61,746 nt of DNA from Pseudolabrys sp. Its GTDB lineage: Bacteria; Pseudomonadota; Alphaproteobacteria; Rhizobiales; Xanthobacteraceae. The notes under the pieces were generated by a model that made no database searches, was not told the DNA's origin, and saw nothing but the letters and a program-made list of their open reading frames with translations. The stretch is from contig JALHNV010000010.1 of NCBI GenBank assembly GCA_022843325.1, positions 1-61,746 of the forward strand, written 5' to 3'. The position numbers and the translations under genes were made by a program. Positions 53,266-61,587 of the stretch are shown in pieces. Every line of letters starts with the position of its first letter. Position 1 is the first letter of the stretch.

Positions 53266-54441
53266 TCATGACGGCATTCGCCGCAACGCCAGCATCGTGA
53301 TGTCATCGGACGCCGGCGCCGTGCCGACAAAGCTCTTCACCGCATCACTGATGACGGTCACGATCTCGGCACTGCGCCGCCCTGAGACGGCACGCAGGAC
53401 AGCCTCCAGACGTTCCTCCGAGAACAAGAGCCCCGCCGGATCGTGCGCCTCGGTCACCCCGTCGCTAAACAGATAAAGGGTCTCGCCTGGCTCCAGGGTC
53501 AGCGTTCCGGTCCGATAGGTGGCCTGCGGCCGCACGCCGAGAATGATGCCCTTGCCCTCGTCGAGCGCCGCAAGTGCGCCGCCGCCGATGCGGTACGGCG
53601 GATTATGACCGGCATTGCAGTAGGCCAGGTCGCCGGTCGCGGGCTTCAGCATCCCGAAGAACATGGTCACAAACATCATGTCGCTGTTGTTCTGGCAAAG
53701 CTCGCGGTTGACGCGGCCGATGATCTCGGCCGGCCCGGCCGCACCGTCACGGCTGCGCATAAGCTCTGTGGCAAGGCGAATCAGGCTCTTGGTGCGCGCC
53801 ATGAACAAGGCCGCCGGCATGCCCTTGCCCGACACGTCGCCGACGAAGAAACAGAACGAGCCGTCGTCGGTGAGGAAGAAGTCATAGAGATCCCCGCCCA
53901 CCTCTCGTGCCGGCTGAATGAGGCCGTGCACATCGACTGGACATAGCGCAGTCGGCTCCGGAAATTTTTGCGGCAGCATCGACATCTGCAGATCGCGGGC
54001 CGCCTGCAATTCCTGCTCCAGCCGGGCAAGATGAGCATTGACCTCGTCGCGCAGCCGCTTCTTGTCGAGGCTCGCGCCGAGCCGGGCACGCAGCAGGTGC
54101 TGATTGAAAGGCTTCTGCAGATAGTCGACGGCGCCCAGTTCAATGCAGCGGACGACGCTGCTCATTTCATTGAGCGCGGAAATCATGATCACCGGCAAAT
54201 CGGCGAGGCGCTTCTCGCCCTTCAGCCAGGTCAGCACCTGATAGCCATCGACCTTCGGCATCATGACGTCGAGCAGGACGAGGTCGAATTGCCGTTCCTT
54301 GAGCGCGGCGATGGCCTGCTCGCCGTCTTCGGCAATCGCCAAATCGGTATAGCCCTCCAGCTCCAAATAGAGCGTGAGGGTGTAGCGGTTGTCGTCGTTG
54401 TCGTCGACAACCAGGATGCGGGGGGCTGCGTCAGGGTGCAT
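53266..54441 (-). CDS. RsbU-like response regulator: receiver plus PP2C phosphatase
   Basis: 391 residues. Receiver (about 8-125) with acidic DDNDDN, phospho-Asp in LVLLDVMMPKVDG near 57 and Lys in YLQKPFNQ. A short coiled linker (about 130-165) follows. The SpoIIE/PP2C domain (about 175-390) has metal-binding EVGGDLYDFF and GDVSGKGMPAALFM, plus LYLFSDGVTEA. Such proteins dephosphorylate STAS anti-anti-factors when their receiver is phosphorylated. Two STAS genes lie 2-4 kb upstream, and the possible kinase is the hybrid kinase at 40.7 kb. It follows the permease gene by 9 bp. Confidence 0.93.
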   Translation of the reverse strand: MHPDAAPRILVVDDNDDNRYTLTLYLELEGYTDLAIAEDGEQAIAALKERQFDLVLLDVMMPKVDGYQVLTWLKGEKRLADLPVIMISALNEMSSVVRCIELGAVDYLQKPFNQHLLRARLGASLDKKRLRDEVNAHLARLEQELQAARDLQMSMLPQKFPEPTALCPVDVHGLIQPAREVGGDLYDFFLTDDGSFCFFVGDVSGKGMPAALFMARTKSLIRLATELMRSRDGAAGPAEIIGRVNRELCQNNSDMMFVTMFFGMLKPATGDLAYCNAGHNPPYRIGGGALAALDEGKGIILGVRPQATYRTGTLTLEPGETLYLFSDGVTEAHDPAGLLFSEERLEAVLRAVSGRRSAEIVTVISDAVKSFVGTAPASDDITMLALRRMPS

Positions 54442-54450
54442 GGGCGGCCG

Positions 54451-56160
54451 TCAATGCTGGAAATGGAATTCGAGCACGGCACTGTCGCCCTTGCGGCTCG
54501 CGCGCACACGGTCGGCATTGCGCTGAATCAGGTATCCGGCCAGCAGGCGCAGTCCCTCGTCCGTTTCACGGATCTGCGCGTCGGTCGGTCGGCGCTCCGG
54601 CAGAATTAAATCGTCGCCCTGGTAGATGAGCCGGACATCGAGATTGAACTCGTCGAAAGATGCCTCGAGCGTTATGGGGCCCTGCACATTGCAATGCTCG
54701 ACAATGCTTTCGACCGACTGCGCAGCGCCGAAGATCGCACGTTCGATCACGTCGCGACGGGCGCCCCATTTTGCCCCCTGCTGATCGAGGAAAGTGCGTA
54801 CCGCATCGTGGTTGTCGGCATCTGGCGCCAGCAACACTGACGCTCGGGTTTTTACGCCAATGCGAAAGATGGCATTCAGGAATAGCGCGGTCACAAGACC
54901 GATGACAAGGCTGGAGGTGACGAACGGCTGCAACAGCGCCGGCGCCTTTGCATAGAGCGCGGGAAAGATTTCGTAGCCAAGGCTGGCGGTGAGGGCAATC
55001 CCGACGATGAACGACCGCCGCGCGTCGAGCAGTCGGCTGGTGATAATCTGCAGCCCACTCACGATAATGAAGCAGGCCGTGAACAGAAAAGCCGCCCCAA
55101 TCACCGGGCGCGGCATGGCCACCATGACGGCCGATACGATCGGAAACATTGAAAATACGATCAGCAGCCCGCCGAGCCAGAACCCCACCCAGCGCGAGGT
55201 CACGCCCGTGGCATTCGACATACCGATGGAAGAGGACTGCGTGTTGCCGCCGATGCTGCCGAAGAAGCCGGCAATGACCGTCGCAAAGCCGTTGGCGGTG
55301 ATTCCGGTTCGGATCGACGTCATGTCGGGACGAATCCAGTCCCGATCGTTGATCTTCTGCGCGGCGCTGAGGTCGCCCATGCCACGCAGCGCGCAGGTGA
55401 GCGCCGCGGCCATGAACGGAACGATGAGCTCGACGCTCAGCTGCGGCAGTTTCGGCGTCCACGCCGGCAACGCAAACACCGGCGCGCTGGCAAGGACCCG
55501 CATCGATTCCGGATTGAAGGCCCCGGCCGCGACGGCAACGAGGTAGCCGCAGACCACGCCGACGATGGCGCAAAGCATCCGAAGATGCCCTTTGCCCCAC
55601 AGATTAAGACCGATCATCAGAGTAAGCGTCCCGGCGCTAATCAGAAGTTCGGTCCGGGTCGCGGTTGCCTGCATCGTTGCCTTGTCCAGACCGAACAGCG
55701 CCTGGATGGCAAGAATGCCGACATACATGCCAATCAGCAGAATGCAGAGGCCGGAAATTTCAGCCGGAAAGAAAGGCCGGAAGCGACGTACTATTTGGGC
55801 AAAACCAATCTCGAAAATGCCGGCGAGCATGGTCATGCCGGCGAGCAGCGGCAGGCCGCCCGTTTTGATCGCGATGATGCTGATGGGAACGTAGGGAGCC
55901 GCCGGCGCGGAGGTGATGAGAAACCCGGACCCCAGCCACTTGCCCGGCCAGGCCTGCAATATGGTGCCGACGCCGCACACCAGGATCGTCAGGCTCACCA
56001 CCTGAGCGACGACATCTTCGCTGGCGCCGCTGCCGCGCATTACCAGAACCGTGTAGATTAAAATCGGTGCCAATACCGTCAGCTGCTGTGCCGCGTTGGC
56101 GAAGCAGATCAGGGCCGGCGGCTTCTCATCGACGCTGTAGATCAAATTGCTTGGGCGCAT
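54451..56160 (-). CDS. NCS2 (xanthine/uracil) permease fused to a degenerate GHKL ATPase-like domain
   Basis: 569 residues (CAAGGAG upstream). Residues about 15-435 form an NCS2-type transporter: paired helices, GSGFLITSAPAAPYVPISII, AALTCALRGMGDLSAAQKIND and the GFFGSIGGNTQSSSIGMSNATGVTSRWVG block near 320. After about 440 a soluble tail aligns with RsbW/GHKL kinases (SVESIVEHC for the N-box, LIYQGDDLILP for the G1 box), but the ATP-binding Asn and the Asp of DxG are gone. It therefore looks like a pseudo-kinase tail. Encoded between the STAS gene and the RsbU-like gene, it probably links purine-like ligand transport to partner switching. Confidence 0.85.
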   Translation of the reverse strand: MRPSNLIYSVDEKPPALICFANAAQQLTVLAPILIYTVLVMRGSGASEDVVAQVVSLTILVCGVGTILQAWPGKWLGSGFLITSAPAAPYVPISIIAIKTGGLPLLAGMTMLAGIFEIGFAQIVRRFRPFFPAEISGLCILLIGMYVGILAIQALFGLDKATMQATATRTELLISAGTLTLMIGLNLWGKGHLRMLCAIVGVVCGYLVAVAAGAFNPESMRVLASAPVFALPAWTPKLPQLSVELIVPFMAAALTCALRGMGDLSAAQKINDRDWIRPDMTSIRTGITANGFATVIAGFFGSIGGNTQSSSIGMSNATGVTSRWVGFWLGGLLIVFSMFPIVSAVMVAMPRPVIGAAFLFTACFIIVSGLQIITSRLLDARRSFIVGIALTASLGYEIFPALYAKAPALLQPFVTSSLVIGLVTALFLNAIFRIGVKTRASVLLAPDADNHDAVRTFLDQQGAKWGARRDVIERAIFGAAQSVESIVEHCNVQGPITLEASFDEFNLDVRLIYQGDDLILPERRPTDAQIRETDEGLRLLAGYLIQRNADRVRASRKGDSAVLEFHFQH

Positions 56161-56204
56161 TGCTCCTTGCAGCGGTCATTCCCCCGCCCTCCCCGGACTT
56201 GTTT

Positions 56205-56540
56205 TTATTTTGTCTTTGCGACGCCTTCGTCACGGGTGCCGCAGATCGTGAACAGATCGGTAAACGCGCCGATCTCGAACAACCTCCTGATTTCCGCCGA
56301 CATGCCGCAGAGGACCAGCTTGCCCTTGGCCTCGTCCATCATCTTGGCGGAGATCAACAGGGAGCGGAAGCCGGCGCTGCTGATGTAGGGTATCTGCCGC
56401 AGGTCGATCACCACCCGATGGGCGCCGCCGCCAATCAGCGCCGTCACCCGCTCGCCGAACGGCTTGGCGCTGTTGGTGTCGATCCGGCCCCGCGGCTCCA
56501 CGATGATCGCCCCGTCCTGCTCCGATTCGGTCATCTCCAC
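56205..56540 (-). CDS. STAS-domain anti-anti-factor (RsbV/SpoIIAA-like), left half
   Basis: 111 residues from a GTG at 56540 with AAAGGAG at good spacing. An ATG two codons later is possible. The STAS fold shows GAIIVEPRGRIDTNSAKPF, VVIDLRQIPYISSAGFRSLL, and KLVLCGMSAEIRRLFEIGAF. The SSAG serine is the usual phosphorylation site. Unphosphorylated STAS binds and inactivates its RsbW-type kinase. Lies between the kinase-like gene (21 bp upstream) and the permease fusion. Confidence 0.92.
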   Translation of the reverse strand: MEMTESEQDGAIIVEPRGRIDTNSAKPFGERVTALIGGGAHRVVIDLRQIPYISSAGFRSLLISAKMMDEAKGKLVLCGMSAEIRRLFEIGAFTDLFTICGTRDEGVAKTK

Positions 56541-56561
56541 GACGTTCTCCTTTGCCGGATT

Positions 56562-56978
56562 TCAGGTGGTGAATTTTTTGGTCAGGCACAGCCGATTCGT
56601 ATCGCCGGCCCGCGTATAGGTCAGGTCGTCCATCAGGCTCCGCATGAAATGCACCCCCAGGCCGCCAACCTTGCGCGCGTGCAACGGTGCAATGAGGTCA
56701 GGAGCCGAAACCTGCCGCGGGTCGAAAGGTCGGCCCTGATCCTCGATCAGCAGCACTATCTCGCCGTCCCGCCGTTCCAGCCGAACCTTTATTTCGTCCT
56801 GCGCGCCATCCTCGTAGCCGTAAGCAATGATGTTGTTGAGCACCTCGTCTAACACCACATTGAGGTCGTGCAGAACCGACTGTGGCAGCCCGTTCTCTCC
56901 TGCGAATCGGCCGAGCATGCTGGTGACGATCGGCATGTCTTCCCAACGGTTGAGGATACGCGCCTCAATTTGCCTCAC
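56562..56978 (-). CDS. RsbW-like serine kinase/anti-factor (HATPase_c), left half
   Basis: 138 residues from the GTG at 56978 (GGGG upstream). A TTG at 57005 would add nine residues and is also possible. N-box LDEVLNNIIAYGYED, G1 box IEDQGRPFDP and a GGLGVHFMRSLMDDLTY segment show an intact GHKL kinase. RsbW proteins phosphorylate STAS partners and sequester an output protein. It is the first gene of the left operon, which continues with STAS, permease fusion and PP2C phosphatase. Confidence 0.9.
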   Translation of the reverse strand: MRQIEARILNRWEDMPIVTSMLGRFAGENGLPQSVLHDLNVVLDEVLNNIIAYGYEDGAQDEIKVRLERRDGEIVLLIEDQGRPFDPRQVSAPDLIAPLHARKVGGLGVHFMRSLMDDLTYTRAGDTNRLCLTKKFTT

Positions 56979-57122
56979 TGTGAAACCCCATGACGCGCGA
57001 CGCAATCGATGCGTCCTTCATAGAACATGGCAGGCCCGAACCCGCCCGTCACCGCCCCCCTGTGTGACGATGCCGGGAGCGATCCAGCAGACGCTCCGAT
57101 CTTGCCGCAGCGCAGCGATCAT

Positions 57123-57150
57123 GTCTTTGGCTGCGGCCTGATATTTCCTG
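57123..57150 (-). promoter_or_regulatory. 28-bp regulatory element, copy 5, in the divergent control region
   Basis: In gene orientation for the left operon: CAGGAA-ATAT-CAGGCC-GCAGCC, then AAAGAC. It lies between the two divergent partner-switching operons, 118-145 bp from the left kinase start (depending on the start used) and 94 bp from the right STAS start. If functional, the module regulates itself. The weakest but correctly spaced match together with copy 1. Confidence 0.55.
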
Positions 57151-57243
57151 AATTCTTATGAATCGCCCTGCAACCCATTCATTCGCGCAAGATTTGCCAG
57201 TACAGTTAAATCCAAGGGCAGCGCTGGCGGGGGCTGGAAAGCG

Positions 57244-57579
57244 ATGGAACTTAAGGTCGAAGAACACACGGACGGCGCCACCATTGCCGTGTTGCGCGGT
57301 CGTTTCGATACGACCGGAGCGATCGCCATCGAGCTTCCGTTCAATGCGCTGGCCAGCGAGCGGCCGGCGCTTGTCGCCGATCTGTCGGACGTAAATTTCA
57401 TGTCGTCATACGGGATCCGCGTCCTGCTCCGCGCCGCCAAGATCGCCAAGAGCAAAAACGCGCGCCTCTTGATCGTTTGCCCGGATACAGCCGTGTGCAA
57501 AGTGCTCCAGACGGCCGGAACCAGCGATCTCATTCCGGTGTATCCGACGATCGCTGCGGCGATGGCAGTCCTGGGTTGA
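57244..57579 (+). CDS. STAS-domain anti-anti-factor, right half
   Basis: 111 residues. STAS motifs are GATIAVLRGRFDTTGAIAIE, LVADLSDVNFMSSYGIRVLL with the phospho-serine in MSSYG, and RLLIVCPDTAVCKVLQTAG. It has the same length as the left STAS protein but clearly diverged sequence, so the two probably pair with different kinases. Its own kinase gene follows after 4 bp. Confidence 0.92.
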   Translation: MELKVEEHTDGATIAVLRGRFDTTGAIAIELPFNALASERPALVADLSDVNFMSSYGIRVLLRAAKIAKSKNARLLIVCPDTAVCKVLQTAGTSDLIPVYPTIAAAMAVLG

Positions 57580-57583
57580 CGTC

Positions 57584-58030
57584 ATGCCCGCGACGCACAC
57601 AACGAGCGGCGGCCGGCTCGTTCTGCGGACGAGCCTTGGCGAAATCCCACGGCTCGCGGCCTGGGTCGACGACGTCGCACGCCAAACCGCCCTGCGAGCG
57701 GAGACCGTCTTTGCGATTCAGCTCTGCCTCGAAGAGGCGATTGCCAACGTCATCATGTATGGTGACTCGCCGGAAGATTCGCCGATCTCCGTCGAACTTG
57801 GCTTCGGTAACGATGGTGCCACGGCCGTGATCGAAGACCGGGGCCGGCCGTTCGACCCGACAGCCCTGCCGCCTCGCATCAAGCCCACGTCGCTCGATGA
57901 TTCCAAAATTGGGGAGCTCGGCGTTCATCTGATCCGGAATTATTCGCGGACGATGCGCTATCAGCGGGTCGATGGCTGCAATCGCCTCACCCTGACGTTC
58001 GAGACGACATCATCCGGGGTGCAGGCGTGA
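57584..58030 (+). CDS. RsbW-like serine kinase/anti-factor, right half
   Basis: 148 residues. N-box CLEEAIANVIMYG, G1 box IEDRGRPFDP, and GELGVHLIRNYSRTMRYQRVDGCNRLTLTF complete an intact GHKL domain. The stop overlaps the start of the winged-helix ATPase gene (GTGA). In classical systems this place is taken by the sigma factor that RsbW holds. Here it is taken by a transcription regulator, which is the best candidate for the sequestered output. Confidence 0.92.
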   Translation: MPATHTTSGGRLVLRTSLGEIPRLAAWVDDVARQTALRAETVFAIQLCLEEAIANVIMYGDSPEDSPISVELGFGNDGATAVIEDRGRPFDPTALPPRIKPTSLDDSKIGELGVHLIRNYSRTMRYQRVDGCNRLTLTFETTSSGVQA

Positions 58031-60090
58031 CCCCGCTACTCCCCCCGGCCTTCGCTTTCGGCCCATTCCGCCTGGTTGTGCAACGCCGCGAACTTCTGCT
58101 GCACGGCATCCCCGTCATGCTCGGGCAACGCGCAATTGAGGTGTTGCTGGCCTTGGTCAGTCGTGCCGGTCAGCTTGTCACCAAGGACGAGATCATGACG
58201 GCAGTCTGGCCCGGCGTGATTGTCGAAGAGAACAACCTTCAGGTCCACATCTCGGCATTGCGCAAGGCGCTAGGAACAGCCGGCGACCCGAAGTCATTCC
58301 TGCAGACGGTGGCCGGGCGCGGTTATCGCTTCGTCGCCGCGGTCGAAATCGACAGCATGGATGCCAAGCCCGCCCCGGCCGTGCCGTCCGAGCCAGCATC
58401 GGCGTCGGTATCGCCGCTCCCAAGCAACCTGCCACGGCAACTGACCAGCTTTGTTGGTCGCGAGGCCGAACTCGACCTCCTGACACAAGAACTTCAGCGC
58501 CACCGCCTCGTCACGCTCACAGGCCCGGGCGGCGTCGGCAAGACGCGCCTGGCCGTCGAGGCCGGCTGGCAGGTGGTGAACCGCTATCCCCACGGTGTTT
58601 GGATCGTTGAACTTGCGCCCTTGCAGGAGAAGACCCTCGTCGCCTTCGCGATTGCCGAGGTCCTCGGCATTGCGATCCCCGCCGGCGTCGCTGTGTTTCC
58701 CGCTCTCGTTTCTGCCCTTGGCGACCGGCACATCCTCCTGATCTTCGACAACTGCGAACACCTCATCGGCGCGGCCGCAGTAGCCGCCGAGGCGCTGCTG
58801 CGTGCCGTGCCGAACCTGTCGATCCTGGCGACCAGCCGCGAGCGTCTCGCGATCGACGGAGAAAAGGTCCTGAACGTGCCACCGTTAGCGATGCCCGCAA
58901 CAGCGGAGATCACCGCCGCCCAGGCCGGAGCATTCGACGCCGTGCGACTTTTTGCGGAGCGGGCCCGTGCGCTGGACGAAAACTGGCTCCTCACCGACGC
59001 GAGCGCCGCCGGGGTTTCGGCGATTTGCCGGCGGCTGGACGGCATGCCTCTGGCCATTGAAATGGCGGCTCCGATGCTACGCGTCCTGTCTCTGCCGCAA
59101 ATCGCCGCCGGACTCGACGAGCGATTCAGGTTCTTCACGGCCGCCACGCGCACCGCGTTGCCTCATCATCGCTCGCTCCAAGCGGTGATCGATTGGAGCT
59201 ACTCCCTGTTGAGCGAGCCCGAAAAGCAGCTTCTGCAAGGGCTTTCGGTCTTTTCAGGCAGCGTCAACCGCGAAGCGATCGCCGCCGTGGCCACGGACGC
59301 CACCTTGCCCGCGGCGGACATTCTGGGCCAGCTGCGGCTGCTGATCGACAAATCGCTGGTCGTTCCTGAACGCGGCGCCGGCGGCATCCGCTACCGGCTC
59401 CTTGAAACAACGCGTGAATACGCACGCGACAAGCTCGGACCGGAGGCGACGCTCACCTCACATCGACGGCATGCGGATTTTTTCCGGGCGATGCTCAGAC
59501 AGGCCAGCATTGATTGGGAAACCACTGGCGTTGAACCCTGGCTCGACCGTTATGCTACTGACCTCGACGAAGTGCGGGCGGCGCTGCAGTGGGCCTTCGG
59601 GCCGCAAGGCGACGCTCGACTAGGGATCGAACTGGCTGCAAACAGTCACGTGTTCTGGGGCGAGCTCGGGCTTGCTTCCGAACACAGGCGCTGGGTGCAA
59701 GAAGCACTTGCCCGCACGGACGATTCCACGCCGACCGAAACGATGGCCCAGCTTCTTTCGTGGCATGCCGGCGACGTCAAGGACATCGACGATCCATCCG
59801 ATTACGACGACGCCCTGCGCGCGGCCGAACTGCACGCGCAGCTTGGCAATGCATTCGCTCAAGGGCAAAACTTGCTCCGCGCGGGCAGTGCCCTCTTTCT
59901 TTCCGGCGATGACGGCGGAGAGGCCATGCTCCGCAAGGCTTACGCGCTCCTCGAACCCTTCGGCGCAACGAAGACTCAGGCGCGTTGTCTCAGCGCGATG
60001 GCATCGTCTTCGTTGCTGGCAGGCGATTTGTCGAAAGCAAAACATTTACATAATCAGGCGATGGTGGTCGCCCAACAGATCGAAGCTTAA
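58027..60090 (+). CDS. Winged-helix (OmpR/CadC-type) STAND ATPase regulator
   Basis: 687 residues from a GTG overlapping the kinase stop. The OmpR-type winged helix (about 8-105) has LGQRAIEVLLALV and VWPGVIVEENNLQVHISALRKAL. The NB-ARC-like ATPase has Walker A LTGPGGVGKTRL near 165 and Walker B ILLIFDNCEH near 238. Then come the winged-helix-like arm (YRLLETTREYARDKL) and a TPR-like tail that ends early at AQQIEA. Relatives I know run some 200-300 residues longer, so the tail may be truncated. STAND proteins switch between inactive ADP and oligomeric ATP forms; binding by the RsbW-like kinase could hold it off. Confidence 0.9.
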   Translation: MTPLLPPAFAFGPFRLVVQRRELLLHGIPVMLGQRAIEVLLALVSRAGQLVTKDEIMTAVWPGVIVEENNLQVHISALRKALGTAGDPKSFLQTVAGRGYRFVAAVEIDSMDAKPAPAVPSEPASASVSPLPSNLPRQLTSFVGREAELDLLTQELQRHRLVTLTGPGGVGKTRLAVEAGWQVVNRYPHGVWIVELAPLQEKTLVAFAIAEVLGIAIPAGVAVFPALVSALGDRHILLIFDNCEHLIGAAAVAAEALLRAVPNLSILATSRERLAIDGEKVLNVPPLAMPATAEITAAQAGAFDAVRLFAERARALDENWLLTDASAAGVSAICRRLDGMPLAIEMAAPMLRVLSLPQIAAGLDERFRFFTAATRTALPHHRSLQAVIDWSYSLLSEPEKQLLQGLSVFSGSVNREAIAAVATDATLPAADILGQLRLLIDKSLVVPERGAGGIRYRLLETTREYARDKLGPEATLTSHRRHADFFRAMLRQASIDWETTGVEPWLDRYATDLDEVRAALQWAFGPQGDARLGIELAANSHVFWGELGLASEHRRWVQEALARTDDSTPTETMAQLLSWHAGDVKDIDDPSDYDDALRAAELHAQLGNAFAQGQNLLRAGSALFLSGDDGGEAMLRKAYALLEPFGATKTQARCLSAMASSSLLAGDLSKAKHLHNQAMVVAQQIEA

Positions 60091-60101
60091 ACCTGGCCTT
60101 T

Positions 60102-60129
60102 CAGAACATTTCATGTCTGTCCCAAGGAC
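60102..60129 (+). promoter_or_regulatory. 28-bp regulatory element, copy 6
   Basis: In gene orientation: CAGAAC-ATTT-CATGTC-TGTCCC, then AAGGAC. The only plus-strand copy, and it precedes a plus-strand gene: its inner end is 70 bp from the haloperoxidase-like start, the same placement as on the minus strand. Confidence 0.8.
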
Positions 60130-60198
60130 CAGCCATACGGTCTGGGTCAAGCTCCCCGGGATGTCAGCAAACCGCTGCCTGAGCGAAGGGAGAAGACC

Positions 60199-61494
60199 AT
60201 GAACCGGATTACGAAGCCCGAAGCGACCTGGAGTAACGTCTGGAAGGCGGCATTTCTGGTGACCACGTTCACCGGCGCTCTGATGGCCTCACCTGCTGCC
60301 CAGGCCGACATGATCTCGGAATGGAACGAGCAGGCGGACTCGATCGCCCTGCAAAATCGCGACAACCCGGCGGCCTACCCCACCCGACTCGCGGCCGTCC
60401 ACCTCGCCATGTTCGAGGCGGTCAACGCCGTTGAGCGCCGCTATGCCTCCTACAGGTTCAAGCTGAGCGTCGACCGCGAGACCTCGAAGGAGGCGGCTGC
60501 CGCCGCTGCGGCGCACGCCATGCTGGTCGCGCACTACCCCGACCAGAAGGACAAGCTCGATGCCTTCCTGGAGCAATCGCTGCGCGGCGGCCGCGAGCAC
60601 CGCTTGAATCCGATCCCGGACGGCGAGGCCAAGACCAAGGGCCTGGAACTCGGACGGCAGGCCGCGGCCGAGGTCATCGCGATGCGCGCCAACGACGGGC
60701 TGAATGCGCGGGAAAGCTATCGCCCAGCCACCCATCCCGGCGTCTATGTGCCGACCACCATTCCGGTGAATTCCACCATGGGCGGCGTCACGCCCTGGTC
60801 GTTGTCCAGCGCCGCTCAGTTCCGTCCGGCCGCGCCGCCGGCGCTCGACTCAGCAACCTGGACCAAGGACGTGAACGAGATCCGGGAATACGGCAGCCGC
60901 AACAGCAAGACGCGCAGTACCGAGCAGACCGAGATCGGGCGGTTCTGGTTCTTCACGGGCCCGGCGACCTACAACCCGATCGTCCGGCAGATCGTGGCTG
61001 CCAAGAAGCTCGACCTGGTCGACAGCGCTCGCCTGTTCGCGCTGGTCACCATGGGCGGCAGCGACGCGATCACCGCGGTGTTCGAGGCCAAGTACCACTA
61101 CAACTTCTGGCGTCCGATCACCGCGATCCGGAACGCCGACCAGACCGGCAACAAGGCTACGCCGCGCGACGCAACCTGGCTTGCGCTCGGCGAGACTCCG
61201 ATGCATCCGGAATATCCCTGCGCGCACTGCATCGTGTCAGCGACGGTAAGCACGGTGCTGCAGGCCGCCGTGGGCAATGAGGTGTCGTTCTCGCTGACCA
61301 GCCCGACCGCGCCTGGCGTCGTCCGCAAGTGGAACCGGCTGTCCGATTACGCCGACGAGGTTTCGATGGCGCGTATCTACGGCGGCTTCCACTACCGCTT
61401 CTCCAACGAGGTGGCCAAGGACATGGGCCGCAAGATTGGCCAACAGTTGGTCACCACGCAGCTACAAGGTGCGGCAGCTTCGGCCAGCCGCTGA
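60199..61494 (+). CDS. Secreted vanadium-haloperoxidase/PAP2-superfamily protein
   Basis: 431 residues (AAGGGAG upstream). The signal peptide ends AAQAD near 37. The all-helical PAP2/VHPO core shows KYHYNFWRPITAIR near 300, HPEYPCAHCIVSA near 335, and ARIYGGFHYRFS near 394. These align with the vanadate/phosphate-binding motifs K..RP, PSGH, and R...GxHxxxD. In the middle motif PSGH is replaced by PCAH: the histidine stays, Ser and Gly are lost. The enzyme may act as haloperoxidase, phosphatase, or neither. A copy of the 28-bp element lies upstream and a terminator downstream. Confidence 0.85.
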   Translation: MNRITKPEATWSNVWKAAFLVTTFTGALMASPAAQADMISEWNEQADSIALQNRDNPAAYPTRLAAVHLAMFEAVNAVERRYASYRFKLSVDRETSKEAAAAAAAHAMLVAHYPDQKDKLDAFLEQSLRGGREHRLNPIPDGEAKTKGLELGRQAAAEVIAMRANDGLNARESYRPATHPGVYVPTTIPVNSTMGGVTPWSLSSAAQFRPAAPPALDSATWTKDVNEIREYGSRNSKTRSTEQTEIGRFWFFTGPATYNPIVRQIVAAKKLDLVDSARLFALVTMGGSDAITAVFEAKYHYNFWRPITAIRNADQTGNKATPRDATWLALGETPMHPEYPCAHCIVSATVSTVLQAAVGNEVSFSLTSPTAPGVVRKWNRLSDYADEVSMARIYGGFHYRFSNEVAKDMGRKIGQQLVTTQLQGAAASASR

Positions 61495-61504
61495 ACGACA
61501 CTGA

Positions 61505-61535
61505 GGCCCGTGCGGCGCAATGCGCCGTACGGCCC
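61505..61535 (+). terminator. Terminator hairpin after the haloperoxidase-like gene
   Basis: A 14-bp stem with two mismatches (GGCCCGTGCGGCGC with GCGCCGTACGGCCC, loop AAT) is followed by CTTTCCC. It is placed 11 bp after the stop. Confidence 0.65.
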
Positions 61536-61587
61536 CTTTCCCGCGTCGAATTGCGCTACCATCGAAAATCTAACGGCGGAAATAACA

